From Leuconostoc mesenteroides subsp. mesenteroides (GTDB lineage: Bacteria; Bacillota; Bacilli; Lactobacillales; Lactobacillaceae): a stretch of 64,000 nucleotides of DNA. Both the position numbers and the translations under genes were made by a program. Positions 59,985-64,000 of the stretch are shown piece by piece. The first letter of the stretch is position 1. Each line of letters begins with the position of its first letter. The DNA is taken from assembly GCA_009676745.1 (NCBI GenBank), contig CP046062.1, positions 1 through 64,000 of the forward strand, given 5' to 3'. The notes under the pieces were generated by a model, which searched no databases, had not been told where the DNA came from, and was given only the letters and a program-made list of their open reading frames with translations.

Positions 59985-61330
59985 TAATCATTTTTCCTCA
60001 ATGTAGCAACGAAAAAACCATCTGTATGGTAGTCATTGGGATACACATGTAAGGCTTTTTCGCTATGATCTAATTTTAATTTATACGTTGTTTCCGTTGG
60101 AATTAATTCAAAATTTGGATGTTTTTCCAAAAACTTTGTTACAACATCGTCATTTTCTTGACGCAATATTGTACAAGTACTGTAAACCATGATACCATTT
60201 TTTGCAAGGTTTTGGCTAACTGAGTCCAAAATTTGTGTTTGTAAACCAGCTAAACTTTCGACATCTTTCAAGGTTTTATCATATCTAATTTCAGGTTTTC
60301 GGCGTAATAAACCAAATCCTGAACATGGTGCATCAACTAGAATTCGATCAAATTTCTTGTCAATCTGTTCAGGAACCTTTCTTGCATCTAGAACACGTGC
60401 GTGAATTTTATCAGCAACATGCAATCTTTCGGCATTGTTATTAATCAACTTAATTTTATGATCATGAACATCTAAGGCCGTAATGACTGCATCGGGTGCG
60501 CTGTATTGTGCAAGCTGTGTGGTTTTTCCACCAGGTGCTGCCGCTGCGTCTAAAATACTTTTAACATCAGGCGTCAAATGTAAACTTTCTACTGGTAGCA
60601 TCGCACTTTCATCCTGCAATGTTAACCAGCCATCATGGTATGCTTTAGAACTAGCCACATGCCCACCGTCGACTAAAAATGCATGTGCAGCCACGCTCGA
60701 CGCTGAAATGGTGAAATTTTCTGATTCTAGCGAAGTAACCACCTCTTGATCATTAGCTAATGTCGTATTCACACGGATGGATTGCTTAGGTGCATCATTA
60801 ATTGTTGCAATGATTTGGCGGGCTTGTTCATCCCCATTTTGCTTAATTAACTCTTCAACTAACCAAATCGGCAAACTCGCTTCAATAGAAAGGCGTTGTA
60901 TGTCATCATCAATATCGGCAACACTACGAAGACCTTTACGACTAATGCTATGCAAAATAGCAGTAACAAATTTACCAGTTCCAACGTGTCCTAGAATTTT
61001 AGCTACTTCAATTGATTCATTAAAGATAGCATGCTGCGGTATCTTATCAAGGTATTCCATTTGAAAAATAGCTGTATAAAGTAGTTCTCGGACCCACGGA
61101 TCAATCTTTTTGCTACCTACGAAAGGTTCAAGCCAATACTCAAAAGTTAAGCGATGCTGAATGACCCCATAAACCAGAGTCGTTAATAGACGGGTATCTG
61201 CTTCACCCAACTTATGTTGCTTGATTACTTGATTTAATTGCAGATTAGAATATGCGCCATTTTTTATTTTGGCTAATGTTTGTACTGCTAAAACACGTGG
61301 ATTATCACTATAAACTCGTTTATCACTCAT
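59984..61330 (-). CDS. rsmB: 16S rRNA (cytosine967-C5)-methyltransferase RsmB
   Basis: 448 aa. N-terminal NusB-like RNA-binding domain (about 1-135), then methyltransferase with LDAAAAPGGKTTQLA, VDAPCSGFGLLRRKPEIRY (catalytic PC) and YSTCTILRQENDDVV (TC cysteine). Overlaps fmt by eight bases. Confidence 0.95.
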   Translation of the reverse strand: MSDKRVYSDNPRVLAVQTLAKIKNGAYSNLQLNQVIKQHKLGEADTRLLTTLVYGVIQHRLTFEYWLEPFVGSKKIDPWVRELLYTAIFQMEYLDKIPQHAIFNESIEVAKILGHVGTGKFVTAILHSISRKGLRSVADIDDDIQRLSIEASLPIWLVEELIKQNGDEQARQIIATINDAPKQSIRVNTTLANDQEVVTSLESENFTISASSVAAHAFLVDGGHVASSKAYHDGWLTLQDESAMLPVESLHLTPDVKSILDAAAAPGGKTTQLAQYSAPDAVITALDVHDHKIKLINNNAERLHVADKIHARVLDARKVPEQIDKKFDRILVDAPCSGFGLLRRKPEIRYDKTLKDVESLAGLQTQILDSVSQNLAKNGIMVYSTCTILRQENDDVVTKFLEKHPNFELIPTETTYKLKLDHSEKALHVYPNDYHTDGFFVATLRKND

Positions 61331-62285
61331 TAATTGTTGCCCATTTCTGACCTACTTTGAGATCCTTTCCAGCGCCATTTAAATAGGCACTGATCGCCAT
61401 TTCTGATTTACCTGCTGGCTGCAGCCGATTAATTTGAACAACTGTACCATTGGCGGATGCCACTTTAAATTGTTTTTTGCTTTTCTCAACAATGGTACCT
61501 GGTTCTTGCACCGTTAATTCAGACAAAGGTGTCACATCAGTGATTTTCACACGTTGATCAAAAACCTGCACAAAGGCCGGATGAGTTGGATATAAACCGC
61601 GTATATGCCAATCTAGTTCTTGGGCTGTTTCCGTTGCAAAATTAAGATTCTGCATGTCATGCGGTATATTTGGTGAAAAAGTAACCTCTTCTTCATTTTG
61701 TTTCATTGGATCAATATCACCGTTTGCGATTTTAGGGAGTGTCTTTATTAGCAAGTCACGTCCTGCAATGCTTAATTTTTCAAACATCGTACCAACATTA
61801 TCAGTACTCGTAATTGGAACCTTTATCGTATCAATTACATCGCCAGCATCCATTTTTTTAACCATGTACATAATTGAAACACCGGTTTCTTTATCACCAT
61901 TCATAATGGCATAATGAACTGGTGCACCCCCTCGATATTTTGGCAACAATGAAGCATGCGTGTTAACTGCAGCAATTTTGGCCGCATCTAATAATTTTGT
62001 AGGTAAGAATTGTCCAAATGCCGCGGTCACAATGAAATCAGGATTAATATCAATCACTTCTTGCATTTCAGGAGAACCACTTATTTTTTCTGGTTGTAAC
62101 ACCGGCACATCATACGCCAATGCTGCCACTTTAACAGGACTCGGCGTCAGAGCATGCTTACGTCCCTGCGGCCGATCGGGTTGTGTCACAACAGCTTTCA
62201 CATCATAATTATCACTTTCCTGAAGCGCTTCTAATATTGGAACTGCAAAACTTGGAGTGCCCATTAATACTACTGAATATGTCAT
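61323..62285 (-). CDS. fmt: Methionyl-tRNA formyltransferase
   Basis: 320 aa. VVLMGTPSFAVPILEAL start, the NTHASLLPKYRGGAPVHYAIMNGDKETGVSIMYM block with catalytic Asn/His, and C-terminal OB domain. ATG 62285 follows GAGAGG by seven bases; the in-frame start six codons upstream lacks a better site. Follows priA across a terminator. Confidence 0.95.
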   Translation of the reverse strand: MTYSVVLMGTPSFAVPILEALQESDNYDVKAVVTQPDRPQGRKHALTPSPVKVAALAYDVPVLQPEKISGSPEMQEVIDINPDFIVTAAFGQFLPTKLLDAAKIAAVNTHASLLPKYRGGAPVHYAIMNGDKETGVSIMYMVKKMDAGDVIDTIKVPITSTDNVGTMFEKLSIAGRDLLIKTLPKIANGDIDPMKQNEEEVTFSPNIPHDMQNLNFATETAQELDWHIRGLYPTHPAFVQVFDQRVKITDVTPLSELTVQEPGTIVEKSKKQFKVASANGTVVQINRLQPAGKSEMAISAYLNGAGKDLKVGQKWATINE

Positions 62286-62343
62286 TTTATACCTCTCAAA
62301 CATCTGTGTTAAGGTGTTTTATTTTTTATTCGCACGATAACAC

Positions 62344-62367
62344 AAAAATGTCCGAGCAATCTCGGAC
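62344..62367 (-). terminator. Terminator between priA and fmt
   Basis: GTCCGAG/CTCGGAC with a four-base loop, then ATTTTTG on the minus strand. Confidence 0.8.
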
Positions 62368-62392
62368 AGTTATCAGTATTTATTATAACACA

Positions 62393-64000
62393 TCACATAA
62401 ATGAGACAGGATCACGATCAATACTTAGTTGCAAACCATCTTTAGCCTGTTGTGCGCGATTTTGTAGTTCCTGTAGCAAAGTATCCATTTGATTACGTTT
62501 TTTAAACTTCAGAATAATTTGAAAGTAATAACGCTTACGCATTTTAGCAATTGGCTTTGGCGAAGGTCCTAAAATAATCACATCTTTCGCAGCATGCGTC
62601 CGTAGCCAGCGTGCAACTTTTAACATCTGAATAGCGGCTTGATTTTCATCTGAATGGCTAGCCTGTATCTGAACTGTATAAAAATAAGGTGCGTAATTTC
62701 CGGCATGACGAACGGCCATCTCTTGTCTATAAAAGCCTTCATAATCATGATTTTGGGCATAAGTAATAGCATAGTGCTGCGGATTAAACGTTTGCACCAA
62801 CACCTCTCCAGCTTTTTTAGACCGACCTGCTCGCCCACTGACTTGGGTTAACAATTGAAATGTACGTTCACTGGCATGGAAATCTGGCAATCCTAGAGAT
62901 GTATCTGCATTCAAAACACCCACTAACGTAACATCTGGAAAGTCAAGTCCTTTAGCAATCATTTGCGTACCTAATAAAATATCTGCCTCATGATTACCAA
63001 ATTTTTGAAGCATCTTATCCATACTACCTTTTTTGCGTGTCGTGTCTTGATCCATACGAATCACCCGTGCATTAGAAAATAATTCTTTTAACTCAGCTTC
63101 AACCTTTTCTGTACCAGTCCCATAATAACGTATACGTTTAGAACCACATTGTGCACAAACGGTGGGGATTTTTTCTTCATGACCACAGTAGTGGCACTTT
63201 AGTGTATGTGTATCCATGTGCAATGTCATAGCTAAATTACAATTAGGGTCACATGGAACATCACCACAGTCTCGGCACATCACGAAGCTTGAAAATCCTC
63301 GACGATTAAGCATTAACACACTTTGTTCACCTTTTGCCAGACGGTCGGCTAATTTGATACGTAATTCTTCCGAAAAATTGGTCTCCGGCCCTTGTGACAG
63401 TGTTTCTTTCATATCAATCACATTGACACTTGGTAGTTTTGCACCACCTGCCCGCTGTGTTAGGGTTAACAGTTCATAAACACCACGTTGCGATCGTGCG
63501 CGGCTCTCCAAAGAAGGTGTCGCTGAGCCCAAAATGACCGGTATTTGATGATATTGGCCTCGCCAGAGGGCGATATTTCTAGCATCATACCGTGGATTAT
63601 CTGACTGTTTATAAGTTGTTTCATGTTCTTCATCAACAATAATTAAACCAATATTTGTCAATGGCGCAAACACGGCAGAACGTGCACCAACAACAATTTT
63701 TACATCACCACGCTCAATTCTACGCCATTCATCATAGCGTTCACCATCACTCAATCCTGAATGTAAAACTGCTGTCTGGGCACCAAAGCGTCCTTTGACC
63801 CTTCTAACCATTTGTGGCGTGAGTGCAATTTCAGGTACCAAAAATAAGACCGTCTTGCCTTGTTCAAAAACATGTTGTGCGACCTGCAGGTAGACCTCAG
63901 TTTTACCCGATCCAGTAATACCTTCAAGTAAAAAAGGTTGAAACTTTTGTGCATCAAATGTATCACAGATACGTTCATAAGCCGCTTGTTGCTGTGTATT
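62393..64000 (-). CDS. priA: Primosomal helicase PriA (N-terminus outside window)
   Basis: 535 C-terminal residues are visible and the frame is open to the right edge. Walker A GITGSGKTEVYL, VDEEHETTYKQ (DEEH box), GSATPSLESR, eight zinc cysteines in CRDCGDVPCDPNC...CHYCG...CAQCG, and DILLGTQMIAKGLDFPDVTLVG. Restarts collapsed replication forks. An internal TTG at 63841 is not the start, because the Walker A lies upstream of it. Confidence 0.96.
   Translation of the reverse strand, partial: NTQQQAAYERICDTFDAQKFQPFLLEGITGSGKTEVYLQVAQHVFEQGKTVLFLVPEIALTPQMVRRVKGRFGAQTAVLHSGLSDGERYDEWRRIERGDVKIVVGARSAVFAPLTNIGLIIVDEEHETTYKQSDNPRYDARNIALWRGQYHQIPVILGSATPSLESRARSQRGVYELLTLTQRAGGAKLPSVNVIDMKETLSQGPETNFSEELRIKLADRLAKGEQSVLMLNRRGFSSFVMCRDCGDVPCDPNCNLAMTLHMDTHTLKCHYCGHEEKIPTVCAQCGSKRIRYYGTGTEKVEAELKELFSNARVIRMDQDTTRKKGSMDKMLQKFGNHEADILLGTQMIAKGLDFPDVTLVGVLNADTSLGLPDFHASERTFQLLTQVSGRAGRSKKAGEVLVQTFNPQHYAITYAQNHDYEGFYRQEMAVRHAGNYAPYFYTVQIQASHSDENQAAIQMLKVARWLRTHAAKDVIILGPSPKPIAKMRKRYYFQIILKFKKRNQMDTLLQELQNRAQQAKDGLQLSIDRDPVSFM

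Noticed and set aside
1..64000. Mobile elements, CRISPR arrays, prophage, integration sites
   Set aside because: No transposase, integrase, recombinase or regularly spaced repeat was seen; gene order is housekeeping throughout.

Overview
The window is a gene-dense, low-GC Gram-positive chromosome segment, almost entirely housekeeping. The gene set and order (PrkC/PppL pair, MraZ-led division cluster, RexAB/AddAB, RqcH, MacP-like DUF4044 protein, T-box before ileS, rpsP far from rimM-trmD) point to Lactobacillales. The protein style and the long S16 tail suggest Leuconostocaceae, probably Leuconostoc; this is inference without a database search. No mobile element, CRISPR array or prophage is visible.

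Layout: 1-60 end of an unidentified gene; rqcH; argF-argH-argG (minus); purA with a long structured leader; yebC; a PgpA-like gene; serA-serC behind a serine-rich leader peptide; tRNA-Leu(CAG); pta; ung; an LURP-one/YxjI-like gene; a PTS-IIC-like membrane gene behind a leucine-rich leader peptide; a small membrane protein and a methyltransferase-like gene; DUF368; apt-recJ-rnz; msrA; panE; trmD-rimM; ogt; addA-addB-esterase; an unknown 593-aa membrane protein; rpsP; a 67-aa protein. From 35 to 51.3 kb lies the division/wall cluster, transcribed mraZ-rsmH-ftsL-pbp-mraY-murD-murG-divIB-ftsA-ftsZ-sepF-yggT-ylmH-divIVA, followed by T-box-controlled ileS. Then DUF3397 and DUF4044 genes, fakA-gls24, rpmB, trxA, and an overlapping run priA-fmt-rsmB-pppL-prkC-rsgA-rpe-thiN, with priA cut by the right edge.

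The most interesting content is regulatory. Two leaders look like classical ribosome-mediated transcription attenuators: a 17-residue peptide with three consecutive Ser codons before serC-serA, and a 20-residue peptide with six Leu codons before a gene that annotation would call a PTS sugar transporter. In both, antiterminator and terminator pairings can be written out from the sequence. Other notable signals are an aptamer-like purA leader containing an anti-Shine-Dalgarno segment, a perfect 19-bp inverted repeat on the rpsP promoter, 10-bp-periodic MraZ boxes, and two genes (gls24, panE) whose strong Shine-Dalgarno is separated from the start codon by a hairpin.

Functionally the window joins arginine, serine and purine synthesis, acetate/energy metabolism (pta), DNA repair (ung, ogt, recJ, addAB), translation factors, and the division/peptidoglycan apparatus with its sensing kinase PrkC.
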